Translations under genes and position numbers: made by a program
From: Paracentrotus lividus
Taxonomy: Eukaryota; Echinodermata; Echinoidea; Camarodonta; Echinidae
Direction of reading: 5' to 3'
DNA: 64,000 nucleotides
NCBI GenBank assembly: GCA_940671915.1
Contig: CALNVZ010003429.1
Coordinates: forward strand, 21,845,143-21,909,142
Shown here: in pieces, positions 47,363 through 59,196 of the stretch
Numbering within the stretch: the first letter of the stretch is position 1
Layout of the letters: each line of letters opens with the position of its first letter
Notes under the pieces: model-generated
Told to the model about the DNA's origin: nothing
The model's database searches: none
Seen by the model: the letters and a program-made list of their open reading frames with translations, nothing else

Positions 47363-49122
47363 CAGTGGAAAATCATTGTAAAGAGGTCTGATAATAATTA
47401 TAACAAGATTCCTGGTATATCAAGGTAATTTTGCTGGTTTTTGGATTATTTGTTTTTTAAACCCGATATAAAGAAATTCCTGATATAACAAGGTCATTAC
47501 CATGGTCCAAAGGACCTTGTTACAATGTATATAGAGTCTCCACTACCAACTTTCACAAAGCTCACATCACTCGAACATCTGAACTCATAAATCCATTCTC
47601 TTTTTTTCTAATTCTCTCGCTTTATACCAGTATTCACAAATCAGAGACGCAAGTCAAAGAAATTCAAATAAGATAAAACAAAATTTTCCAGTTTTCATTG
47701 AGTTTATAATTCATTACATTGCATCTGTTCATGAGGAGTGTAAATACAAATTCAGATATATATACACTCTACCTGGTAATGTGAATTGTGAAGTACATGT
47801 ATGTGCATGGTTGGCCTGGATCATTTGGCCAATATGGAATACAATGTCTCTTTTTAGATATAAATTGGCTAATTTTATAAAATTCTCAACAACTGATCAA
47901 AAACCTGTGTCAGGCACATCACCTGAGTTGATTTATTTAAAAAGTACTTATCTTAGAGAAAAATACCCAAATACGTATAGACACACAAATTATACACTGA
48001 ATTTCCATTCCATGGTTATATAAAGATAGTGACTAGAGTGTTACGTAAGAATTCTAATTCAATGATTTTAATGGAAACAATAGAGACGTACAAATGGTTT
48101 GAATCATCATTTGGGAATTGAAAGTAAAAACAATGACCAACATACAAAAATGTGGTTCCATTTTGGTCATCTGAAGACAGAAGAAGCAGAATAGAGATAC
48201 AAAATATCTTCTGGCAAAAGGTTTTTAAAAAAACGTTTACTAGCATACTTTAACATACACTTGATACCTTTTCTGTTGTTTTTAATAGACAATATGATGT
48301 ATGTGAACAGTGCTTAATAGTGTGGAATGATTACTGCTTTTAACATAATCTTGCATGATTCAGCTCAAGCAATTTTAAACATACAAGCTACTGTTAATCA
48401 TAATGATTTGTGGAAAAATAAGGAATTTGAACTGAACTGAACTAAAATTAACAACAGGTCTTCATAATCAGCCAAGATTCTAATATGAACTCCAACTCCT
48501 AATTTCAGATGTACACAAAAGGGACTTACGTGGTATTTCATGGAAAATTAAATACTACTGTGGAATGATTACTGCCTTTGATATCATCTTTAATGGGTCA
48601 GCTCTTCAATCATAAAGATGCACACTAATGTCAATGAATAGTGAAAAGTTAATGATTTGAACCAAACTAAAATCATCAAAAGGTCCTTATCAGCCAGGAT
48701 TCTAATTTGAATTTCTAACTCCAAATCCTAATTTCAGATGTACCAAACAGGGGACTGATGAGGTATTTCAGCCATGATTATTCCTAAAATTTGATTTCTA
48801 TTCAATAGACGATGTATTGTGAAATAGTTATACCCTACATCTGTTGAGAACCAGAAGTACATTACACTACAATGAACTCCTGTTATAACAAGGTGCCAAA
48901 TACCAAATACAAATTCAAAGCCAAATACCGGTACAATGGAAACTAGTTTTTAAAGATGTCTGATATAATGAGATTCCTGGTAAAACAAGGCAATTTTGCT
49001 AGTCCCAGTTCACTATCTTCTTTCTTTCTTTTTTTTTTTTTACCTTGGTATATCGATTTTTCTGATATACTAGAAGGTGATTTTGATGGCCCCAAGGACC
49101 CCGTTATAACAAGTTTTCACTG
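47363..49122. mobile_element. Eroded pogo/Tigger-like element
   Basis: The left end CAGTGGAAAATCATTGTAAAGAGG and the right end read inward CAGTGAAAACTTGTTATAACGGGG are flanked by TA. Interior words such as CCTTGTTATAAC, GATATAACAAGG and GGTCCTTGGGGCC-like sequence are typical of pogo-like termini. No transposase frame survives in 1.76 kb. Confidence 0.6.
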
Positions 49123-49186
49123 TACTTAAATAAAACGAAATCTCTTTATACTGAACACATGAGCACAAAGACGCGTTTGACCAGCA

Positions 49187-49325
49187 GGGGGGCGTTTCAT
49201 GAAAGGACTTGTCAAACGTTTTATCCGACAAACTGTTATAAGCTACTGAAATGCTTGCATCTGATTGGCTGAGAGCAAATTTGTTGGATAAAATGTCCGA
49301 CAAGTCCTTTGATGAAATGCCTCCC
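49187..49325. mobile_element. 139-bp MITE with GGGGGGCGTTTCAT ends
   Basis: GGGGGGCGTTTCATGAAAGG with ACTTGTC is mirrored by GACAAGT with CCTTTGATGAAATGCCTCCC at the other end. The centre has CATCTGATTGGCTGAGAG. The termini are inverted and the interior has no frame. It lies just downstream of the FKBP12-type gene. Confidence 0.85.
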
Positions 49326-49458
49326 AGGAGAATGACTTCATTACAACGAAATCCTGCATCTGTGTTTGTTATAAAAGGAGTGGATTGTATGCTACTTCTG
49401 ACATTCAACTGATGTCCATTGAATAAGTGATGATGGAAGTGCCGATGAAGGATTTGGT

Positions 49459-52400
49459 TTACTTAATGCTGATCAGCTCCACATCGAAGATTAGTGTCGC
49501 GTTGGGTGGAATAGTAGATCTATCTGTCAAGGAAATATACTTGCAATCACACAATAGATTTACTATTTCCCTTTGAGACATAAGTACGTTTGGTGAAAAT
49601 AGTACTCAGTGAATTTTGAAATTCATTCACACATTAACCCTTTAGCACCTAGAGACTGTGAAAAGCATCAATTTACTCACTAGCGGAAAGGGTTACACTG
49701 TATTTCAATCAGGCTTTTTCGATAAGAATTGTTCTTCGAACATACTTTTTAGTGCAGAATCGGACTGCTCACATCCAATGGGTAATCCACAACAATTGTG
49801 GGCATGTTTCATCACATATTTTTGATACTATCTTGACTAAAGTGTGCTTAAGACAGGGGCGGTTTTGGGCGGTTTAGTGAGTAAGCTGAGAGGCGGTCCC
49901 GGGCGGTTTAGGTGCTAAAGGGTTAAAGGGAATCTAGTCTAATGGGAAGGTGTGGGAAAGATGCAGATAACTATTGTGAGCTTTCATGTTATTCTCATGC
50001 TATTTGGGAAGAGTATCGTAATAAAAAACTCCACAATAAAATTGCCTTAAAGTCATAATATGACCCAAAATATACCAAACAGCTGATATGTTTGGGTCCC
50101 GAACATTTTGTGTTGCCCCATACATGCATTTCTGTTAAAGTCCATGTGACGCAAAGCTCACAAAACCTCACAGCACAAAATAATGCTTCGGTGAACTATC
50201 AACCTGTCCAAATCACTTTTAGACAGTGTCTTCCACATTCTAAAGTCATGACCAGAACAACAAAATTACTTTAAGAAAATAAACAATGGTGCCATATGAT
50301 GAGATTAGAATCAGACAAGACAGTAAAGTAAATACGAAGGTAATATTAACAATCATTATGGTATTCATGGTATTGTTCCTGGCGTGCTCGGTTTGCTTGG
50401 TTCAGTCCTATTTGTTAATATATGCTTGGAATTGCAACTTGTGTTGTACTAGTGTAGTACTTTGCCACATGTTCAATATTAATATAATTAATTTGTAAAA
50501 TCTTGTGTTTTGATGACCTAACAAACGATATAATTTATTATCAAGTATTCTGGAATATGCACACAATTGTTGGTTTTTTAATATACAGGAGATCTGATAT
50601 ACAGGATGGTACAATAAACAAACAAGACTACACCTTATAACAAATAATTTCGTACAATGTAAGTCAAACTCGCTATAAATATTTAAAACAAAAACATAGT
50701 TACAACAAGCTTTTAGTATAACAAGGCAACAATCCAAGTCCAAATATCAATATGTGCCAACTCGTATCTTCAGTATATCACAGTATAGGGTTGGGCAAAT
50801 AATGACTTTTTTCTGAAAAGTTATTTCAAACAAGTTACTCCTATAGTCAAATTTGATGTAGAATCCAAAAATGACAAAGATTTTTGTGTACGATGATGTC
50901 TGACGTCGCTAAAGTGCAAAAAAACCAAAAAATAGTGTATTTTGCCCATTCATCACACACTTTATAGGTATAAACCGGTTTTATTTTGTTTCTTTATGGA
51001 TTTTGATGGTTTAAAAGCTCAAATCTGACAATTTTATCATGACCAAATGTACCTAGTACGGTTATAGGTGTTAATTAGTGATTTTGATATGAGGTGATTT
51101 TTGCTCGATATTAACTGAAACTAACTACCAAACTACACTAACAGTCAACTTAGGTAGGATTAATCATGTTGGATTAATCATGTTGGGTTCCCTGACACCC
51201 AAAAGCCATATAAAAACGCAATATTAAGTGGTTTATACGTATAAAAAGTGTGATAATTGGGCATAATACGTTATTTTGGCGGCCATTTTGGTTTTTTGCA
51301 CTTTAGCGTCGTAAAACGTTATCGTATGCAAAAATAATTGTCATTTTCAGTTTCTACGTCAAATTTTACTATAGAAACAACTTGTTTTAAAAAAAAAGTT
51401 GAGATTCGCCCAACCCTAATATCACTTGATAGATAGACTTGGTCCTGTGTTCCTTGCTATACAGTGCATTTCAGAAAAAGGTAATCCATTTTTAGAGGGC
51501 CCACATTCCAAACTCATTTGTTTTTGCTGTTCATATCATTTCAAATAATTGAAAATGAACTCTCCACCTTTCCCGAGGTACCTTTATTGACTCAAAAATG
51601 TAAAGCATAACTGAGTAAATTGCAAAAGAAAATGGCAGTACAGAATCCATTTTTTCCAAATTTTAAGAAAATGAAAGAAGACTGAGTGAATGGTGTCCCT
51701 GCTGACCCAGAGCATTGAATATGATTGCGTGTGGTGATGTGTGACTCCTTTGAAAGCATCCACTCAGTCTTTCATCCTTAACAAAAACTTGGGGGAAAAA
51801 ATAGATGTTGTACCTACCTCCTTCATTTGCAATTCTTCTCACATGCATTGCAATTCTTCTCACATGCATTACATTTATGATTCAAGAAAGGTATGATTGT
51901 AAAGGTGAGGGGTTTATCTGCAATTATACAAAAGAAATAATTATCAAAAATAGATGAGCTGGGAATATGGCCCATCCAAAAATGGTTTACCTTTTATTTG
52001 AAACACACTGTAGAGGGAGGTCACTGTATTATCAAGGACAAAATTTGCTTTTTGAAAAAGGATATACTCCCTTGATGCCAGCATCACCATAAGCATAGTC
52101 CGGTGTGCACGTCAGCTTACATCTCTGACCCACAGACATCTGGAGGTAAAAGTTCAAAGGTTAAAAAAAGAAATCATTATTAGTCAGAGGATATTTTCAG
52201 ATATTTCCTAAATTCTCACAAAATGCTACAAATTGAACTTAATTGAATTGAATTGAATTTATTAACATCAACACAACAACAACACGTTATAACAGTGCAT
52301 AGGAAATACAATCTTACAATAAACAGAGCATAAACTATATGTAGGCTATAGAAAATCAGTGTGATTGAACAAATTGGAGAGGTCATTCAAAATCATAAAT

Positions 52401-55400
52401 CTAATCATTATGTTTAATACTTTTTTAATTCTCCAATTCATCCCAAGAGCTCTTTAATTAAAATCCACTCAAATATTTAAATAAACCCCTCCAAAAATTT
52501 CGCAAATGGACTTTGGGCCATGATAACTTTTCAGGTACGCTTTAGTTATTCCTGATATTCATACCATTGGAAAGATAATTTATTCCCCTTTTTATTGATA
52601 TCCTATTTTTAATGATTTGTCATGCTTCAATGCACAGAATATTAGAATATGGAGAAATGTAAAAAAGTCAAATGTTGCAAAATGCATTTATCAAAGTGAA
52701 GTTCCGCCACTCGACTTTAGGCCCTGATACTGTGTGGGGTATTTTCTCACTTTTATTGATTTTATACCATTGTCAAGTAAATTCATTCCTCTTTTTAATG
52801 ACACTCTATTTGTAACGAGAGTGTTGTTCTTGCATGCACAACACCTGAATGTTAGGAAAAGTCAAAAGTTAAATGTGCAAATTGAATGCCTATTGTCAGT
52901 ATTACTGTCTGTTGCCAGCAATAACAATGCATTTGCCAATTTTTTACTTTTACTTTGCATTATATTCATGAGTTATGTGCATTCAAACATGATGTTACTA
53001 TTGCAAATAGGGCATCAATAAAAAGAAGAATAAAATGAACTTTTTAATGCTGTGAAAATTGATAATGATAAAAACCCACATTAAAATGTATCAAGGTTCA
53101 AAGTAGTGTTACAGAAATTTAAACTGAAATTTATCTTTCGCTTTGCCATGTATTCAGGTGGCATTCAGGGTTTCTGTGGACCCATGCATGACATCACCAT
53201 GAACAAATAAGGTATCAATCAAGAGAGGAATAAATTAACTTGGTATAGAATCAATAAAAATTAGAAAATATCCCCAAAGTTATTAGGACCTAAAGTCAAT
53301 ATAAAAAATAAAAAAAAAAAAAAAAGTTGCGGAACTTCAATGTGATCAATAAAAGTGCATTTTACACATTTGACTTTTTACATTTCTCCATATTCTAATA
53401 TTCTGTGCATTGAAGCATGACAAAATCATTACAAATGGCCATGCGTTATGAGGTGGGCCCTTTTCTGTTACAACCCAAGTTTTCCAAGGAATTGTACCGT
53501 TTTTATTCAATCAAATATTCTTCTTACATTTGACATCTTATACCTATAAAAGTATACATATTCTGAAAGAGAATTGTCTGAGGAATCCAAAAATACTATC
53601 AGAAAAGGGATATGTGGAAGTCATAAGGAGTTACAGAGCCAAATATGTCGAAAACGGTTGGAAAAAGTACTTCCAGAAAAAGGTTACCATGGAAACAAAA
53701 TTTCACCCTACAACAAAAAGACATGCATATTTGAACTCCTCAAAGTCGGACCTTTTCCAACAATGTATAACTTGTTAGGAGTAAGCTTTTTTAAAATAAT
53801 TTTGCGCGATCATCTTTTTCAGCGAAATTTCTGATAGGAAAATTTGGGTAAATATGTGTTACAATGAGTAATGCATGATTTACTTCCAAAATATGACACA
53901 GTTTTGTATTATAACCTATTTGAAGTTATACTAGTGTTACATGAATATAGTTTGCAAATACTTACTACAATAAAATATATCTACAGTGCTTATTCAAACA
54001 ATTAATTTGATCTGGTTCATGTTGAGACATGTCAACCAACATGTGCAAGGTATCTCTGAGATGATCTACCTGGTGAGGATAAAGCATATCAAGCCAATGC
54101 AGTGATGTTCAATTGTAAAATGTAGTTTGAATTGTAAATAATCAATCACCCATGAAATAACTTTTATGGCAAACAAATGTTATGCAATACTGAATCATAC
54201 ATGTGGTAAAGCCATCATCATCATCATTATCTCACTTCATTAGGGAAGACAATGCCTTCATGGAGTTGAGGAATGTCTATGATGGTGGGTTTTTTTGGTG
54301 GTTGGATTTGCTGTGCCTCATCAATATAACTCAATCCAATTATTACAGTTCCTTTTGTTTTGTCTAAACAAAGCAAAAGTAAATGGTAGTGAGAATACAA
54401 TTAAACATGTAGGCTGAATAAGTAAACCCATGTCCTAGCATCAACTAATATTTTACTTCACTTTGTGAATCGTAGAAATACCTGACAACCACAATCTAGA
54501 CAAGTTAAATCACATTATTTTACTGATTTTACATTAATTAATTAAATTGATTAACTTTTTTTAGCCTAATTGGGTATTCTTAATTTCATATTTTACACAC
54601 TGTTACTAATAGATAGATATAATATTCCAATTTAACTGTCTTATGTTAGATTTTATGATTTTAAAAGCTGATTTATTAATGCAACAGAAATTTATGCTCC
54701 TCCTCCTCATGCTCCTCCTCCTCCACCACCATGCAAAAATGGCTACTTCAAGTTAATTAATTGCTAATTACTTGTAAATGAGTGCACCATTGGTATTTCT
54801 TTTAATATTAAGTTATTGGCAGATATATTTCCTTCACATTGGTACCAAATATACCCATATGGCACATGTATTTAAAATTTTATATCATTTTTCATGTTTG
54901 TGCTTGTCGCGCAAATGTAACGGCACCACCTATATGGGGGCCCAGTTTAATACACATGGCCAAATAGGATATCAATAAAAAGGGGAATAAATTATCTTTC
55001 CAATGGTATGAATATCAGGAATAACTAAAGCATACCTGAAAAGTTATCATGGCCCAAAGTCCATTTGCGAAACTTTTTTGGGAGGGGTTTATTTTCATTT
55101 TGGATTTTCTGATCTGGGAGGTGCACATTGGAAGAAAGAGGGCAGGTACATGTAAATACCAGTGTGTCAGTCACAGATCACTGAACTAAACATACATTTT
55201 GCAACATATTCATAATGGGCACTGTATTGAAGCTGTGGAGTATGATGTCATTATTGTCAGCCATTTTAAAGCTTTTTTACACTTGCTCAAGACAGAATAT
55301 ATTTCTATTAGAGTGTCAAATCAGATGGATTGACTTGATTTCAATATCACTTGCATGACTATCACGAACCTGGATGACACAACTCTGGATGACACAACTC

Positions 55401-58400
55401 TGGATGACACAACCCTGGATGACACAACCCTGAATGACATTACCCTGGATGACATTACCCTGGATGACATTACCCTGGATGACATTACCCTGGATGACAT
55501 TACCCTGGATGACACAACCCTGGATGACACAACCCTGGATGACACAACCCTGGATGACACCCCTGGATGACACTACCCTGGAAAACATTACCCTTGATAT
55601 TATCACACCCCTGGATGACATTTTCTTACCTTGGCTACTCCTTCGTCCCATCCCCTGATGACTTTCTTTTGTCCAATCTTGAACTGGAATGGTTTGCCCT
55701 TGTCCCTTGATGAGTCAAACTTCTTGCCATTTGTCAAAGTTCCTGCAAACAAAAGGGCAGTAAAATCAGGAATGTTTTATACTGGGCATAAAAAAACCAA
55801 CACATTTAATACAGAAATACTATTTATCAATCAGTGATAAATAAGTATAATATGATAGTAAAGGTCTACAGAATTTCAATTATATCCTAGATGTGTGTGA
55901 AGGGTCTAGACTAGTGAAAATCATTGTCTAGCACAAATTTTTTGACAGAAATGCAAAAATGTGGCATAACTGAGCACCAATGCGATTCCGTAGTAAGCTT
56001 TATAGGTGGTTACGAACAGGTTGCAAGCTACATGGCAAGTGAAGTCTTATTCAAGAGATAATAATTAAAAACTTCAAATGAACAAACAGGTTTTTTTCTC
56101 TTTCTTGTGTCATGAAAAGGAATAAAACATATAAAATGTACAGAGATTTCATATACATGCTTCGTGGGTACTATACCCTGGCAATAAAGGGTCCGAGATA
56201 AAATTATTTCATTCTAATCAGCTACAAAAGAAACATGCCACCTTTAGCCTACAGTCATTGAACATTAGTGTGAACACATTCTAATCACCTGTGTAATGAA
56301 CTGTAACCGTCTGACCCTTCTTGGGGTAGTTGGTTGCTGAAAGTTAAAGAAAGAAAACGAGAACATTATAAAGTTAAACAAAAGTGAAAAATATGCCAGG
56401 TCAAAGTTGAACAAAAATCAACATATTGCGTTATAAAATACTGCTTAAAGATTCCTAAATTTCTTATATTATAAACACTATTACACCTTTAGCCTCACGG
56501 TAATCATTAAATAAATTTTGATGTATTAATCGCAGAACAGTGTTTTTAACAACTGTGTGATAATGTGAATTTTTTTCTAGTGAATATATTAAGAAATAAA
56601 TCATCTTCTTGTCTAAAAATTTCTTTGAGAGGTACAAATTATATTTCATACAAGTTCTTCTTCAAAAGAGCTAAAGAATTTTATATTATTTTAATAGCTT
56701 TGCATATATACAAATTGATCAATTGACAAGTTGTGGGCCCTACATTGTACATACAAGATAATTCAATCAAATATAATTTAAGAGTACTTTTTAATAATTC
56801 AATTTAACTGATCAATAAAGAATTGTTACCGTACTCAACACTCAGATCATTCTTCTTGCACATTATATGTTACCTTTTAAATTGTTTTTAAATCTTTTGC
56901 TTTTTCTTAAAATTCTTTTTTTTTTTTTTTCTTTTTCTTTTTTTTAAATCTCTATTCTGCTTTTCAGCAATGAAGCTTGGTTTTGGCCAATGAACCATTG
57001 ATCCATCTTTCTTTTCAATGTCATTGAATTGAAATATCATCCGTCAGACTCTGGCCCAGAGTGTGCCTCCCTTGGAGAGGTGAGGAGAAAGAAGGATGAA
57101 GAGAAAGGACGAGGCGAAAGGATGAAAAGAGAGAATGGAGAGAAAGAAGGATGAAGAGAAAGATGGGTGAAGAAGAAGAAAGGAAGCATGACAAAAACCC
57201 AAATAGAAGGATGAAACCACAAGCATGAACTGGAAGCCTGACTGCTGAGACTACAGCACACGGAGAAAAGTCTACCATTCCGCTTTTACAGAAATAGAGA
57301 ACAATGCATTTTGATTGTTGAGCGCTCTGATTAGCTACCGGTAGCTATCGCGAGGAGCTCCGCCTCCTGGTTGCGCATGACTGAGTGCGTTGACCGTAAC
57401 TGAACAACGCGATTCAGCTGTTCCCGAATACAGACCGCTTTGTCCGTGCGCGCTGTCAATCATAACCAAAGTGACCCATTTCGCAAGAAAAAACTGCAAG
57501 ACTCGACTTCACAAAAGGTTAAGCGTAGACCGACTCTTTCAAATATTTTTTAGAATAAAGAAGAGAAATATAAAAAGGAACTTCAACAAATCCACTGTCG
57601 GACTACGCCCAACATTTGAAAACGTATAAAGAAATGAGGACTTACCAAAAAAATAAATGACGAATCTAAATTTTATCGTGACTATTGTTCATTGGAAGCA
57701 CAATGGTAGTGTATTTCATATGCTAAAGCGTGATCATTTCGAGCATCGTGCATAAATTATTAAATTATGGAGTAAACATTTCTACGTGCAGCACTCTTCC
57801 AGAATCTGGGTAAAGTTGGTAAAGGATGAAGAAAAAGGATAAAAGTATAAGGGTGAAGAAAAATGTGTTAAAACTATGAAAAAGGCAAAAGAGGGAAGAA
57901 TTATGGGCGAGGAGCTAGAGAAAAAAGGATGAAGAGGGAGAAGGATGAGAAAGGGGACAAAAAGAAGGTGATACAGAGAGAAGGTTACATGTGAATTATG
58001 TAGGATAAAGAAAGATGAAAAAGAAAAGAATGAGGAAGGCACGGAGAAATGTTTACTCCATAATTTAGTAATTTATGCATGACGCTCGATGATGCACGAA
58101 TTAGCATATGAAATACACTACCATTTGTGCCTTCCAATGAACGTAGTCACGATAAAATTTAGATTCGTCATTTATTTTTTTGGTAAGTCCTCATTTCTTT
58201 ATACGTTTTGAAATGTTGGGCGTAGTCCGACAGTGGATTCGTTGAAGTTCCTTTTTATATTTCTCTTCTTTATTCTAAAAAATATTGAAAGAGTGGGTCT
58301 AACGCTTAACCGTTTTTGAAAGTCGAGTCTTGCAGTTTTTCTTGCGAAAAGGGTCCACTTTGGTATGATTGACAGCGCGCACGACAAAGCGGTCCTTTAT

Positions 58401-59196
58401 CGGAACAGCTGAATCACGTTGTTCAGTTACGGTCAACGCACTTCAGTCATCGCAACCGGGAGGCGGAGCTCCTCGCGATAGCTACACTAGCTAATCAGAG
58501 CGCCCAACAATCAAAATGCATTGTTCTCTATTTCTGTAAAAGCGGAATGGTAGACTTTTTCCGTGGAAGGAAAGAGAGAGAAAATAAGACGAGAAGAAAG
58601 AGAGACCAGGAAAAAGGATGATGAGGGGAAGATTCATGAAGAGTGTATGGTGAAGTCTGGAGAATCGAGAGAGAGGGACGAGGACAGAGCTGTGTAGGAA
58701 TAGGATTAGGATTAGCCGAGGTGATCGATAATTAATATGTCGCACTCTTGTAAAAATTTACCATTAAAAAAATTGTTAGTCTGTTAGACACGTGTAGCAG
58801 CTGAATATATCAAGTTCGTCTTGCAGTGCAATATGATGTACAACATTAAAATCAGCCCTTTCTTTCTTTTTTTGGCTTAATATTATAATAACATTACATC
58901 CAGGAAAAGCGAAGGTGCAAGCACGCCAAGGCCAAGCAGCAGTTTCCTCACCCTAGCTAGGCCAGCGGCTCGGGCCATTGCCGAGTCGACCGTCGCGTCG
59001 GCGTCTTGCGCTGCGATTATCTGACAATTATTACTTTCGCATCGGGGAACTACCAATTTTCAAAGCTTTATTTTTGAACATTTCAGAACAGTCAATTCTT
59101 CTCTGCTAGACCCTTGGCTTCGATTTTAAAAAACAGATTGTTTCAATGAATCAAACTTACAATCACCATCCGTGAGAGTTTCAATTGCACAGGCAT
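49459..59196 (-). CDS. FKBP1A: FKBP12-type peptidyl-prolyl cis-trans isomerase, five exons
   Basis: Minus-strand exons are 59196-59161, 56336-56289, 55742-55630, 52139-52068 and 49523-49459. They encode [79 protein letters not shown] and [17 protein letters not shown]. This is a near-complete, about 108-residue FKBP12 domain with no signal peptide, so cytosolic. The Tyr of VHYTG, the Asp of KKFDSSRD, the VI-GW segment and the final Tyr of YAYG correspond to the FK506/proline-pocket residues of the family. Introns have GT-AG borders. Two single-base problems exist. Exon 1 from the ATG (MPV...) is one base short of the frame needed for IETLTDGD. The exon 4 donor (phase 0) does not fit exon 5 (phase 1), as if one G were missing at the GTATAT donor. 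FKBP1A-like is the family call; exact orthology is unproven. Confidence 0.92.
49638..49922. mobile_element. piggyBac-like MITE with TTAA target
   Basis: CCCTTTAGCACCTA opens it and TAGGTGCTAAAGGG closes it, each bordered by TTAA. The CCC...GGG ends and TTAA target are the hallmarks of piggyBac-type insertion. It has an internal GGGCGGTTT repeat and no transposase. It lies in FKBP12 intron 4. Confidence 0.85.
50788..51416. mobile_element. 629-bp fold-back MITE with GGGTTGGGC ends
   Basis: GGGTTGGGCAAATAATGACT on the left matches GGGTTGGGCGAATCTCAACT read inward from the right; TA is on both sides. The arms remain complementary for roughly 250 bp (TATAGTCAAATTTGATGTAG with its partner). The centre includes AGGATTAATCATGTTGG repeats. 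It lies in FKBP12 intron 4. Confidence 0.85.
51462..52010. mobile_element. 549-bp MITE with ends like the DD41D transposon
   Basis: CAGTGCATTTCAGAAAAAGG on the left and CAGTGTGTTTCAAATAAAAGG read inward from the right are bounded by TA. They continue with TAATCCATTTTT/TAAACCATTTTT. The terminal CAGTGTGTTYC and following A-rich GGTAA are shared with the 18351-20617 transposon, so that transposase family may have mobilised it. It lies in FKBP12 intron 4, close to exon 4. Confidence 0.8.
52489..55094. mobile_element. 2.6-kb composite fold-back element in FKBP12 intron 3
   Basis: Outer arms of about 150-170 bp (AAATAAACCCCTCC, TTTCGCAAATGGACTTTGGG, CCATGATAACTTTTCAGGTA) are inverted at 54940-55094. 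An inner inverted pair (about 52590-52740 with 53270-53450) repeats a related theme: GGAACTTCA, TTTAGGYCCT, and TTGACTTTTTACATTTCTCC. Words such as GGTATGAATATCAGGAATAA recur. The structure suggests repeated self-insertion or arm duplication. Frames inside (52734-53021, 53530-53834, 54778-54978) have no domains. Confidence 0.75.
55370..55620 (+). repeat. 15-bp minisatellite beside the FKBP12 exon 3 donor
   Basis: About 14 regular units of CTGGATGACACAACC or CTGGATGACATTACC are followed by three degenerate ones. The variants are in blocks: about five ACAAC units, five ATTAC units, four ACAAC units. Since 15 is a multiple of three, all frames stay open (DDTTL or WMTLP repeats), but no gene context supports translation. 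The array ends 9 bases from the donor of FKBP12 exon 3, within intron 3. Confidence 0.95.
57060..58700. repeat. Three GA-rich blocks around the fold-back element
   Basis: 57060-57230, 57815-58050 and 58565-58690 are purine-rich on the + strand, with words such as GGATGAAGAGAAAGGA, GGATGAAGAAAAAGGAT and AAAGGATGATGAGGGG. They occupy the left outside, the loop and the right outside of the fold-back element, all in the same orientation. They generate the Ser/Phe/Leu-rich minus-strand frames seen there, which are not genes. Confidence 0.7.
57259..58567. mobile_element. 1.3-kb fold-back element in FKBP12 intron 1
   Basis: The left arm (57259-57730) and right arm (58100-58567) are inverted copies of about 470 bp. 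Outer words are CACGGAGAAAAGTCTACCAT and its partner; inner words are CATTGGAAGCACAATGGTAG and its partner. Both arms carry a GGAGCTCCGCCTCC and CTGTCAATCATA-like region. The loop is GA-rich. A solo arm lies at 3587-4056. No transposase is present; the class is undetermined because no TSD is clear. Confidence 0.85.

Noticed and set aside
55370..55620. CRISPR-like array
   Set aside because: Units are contiguous 15-bp tandem repeats without unique spacers, in a eukaryotic intron.
55316..55658. Repeat proteins of DDTTL or WMTLP type from the minisatellite
   Set aside because: A 15-bp unit keeps all frames open automatically; the array is intronic in the FKBP12-type gene.
57021..57278. Ser/Phe/Leu-rich minus-strand frames
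   Set aside because: Antisense translation of a GA-rich block.
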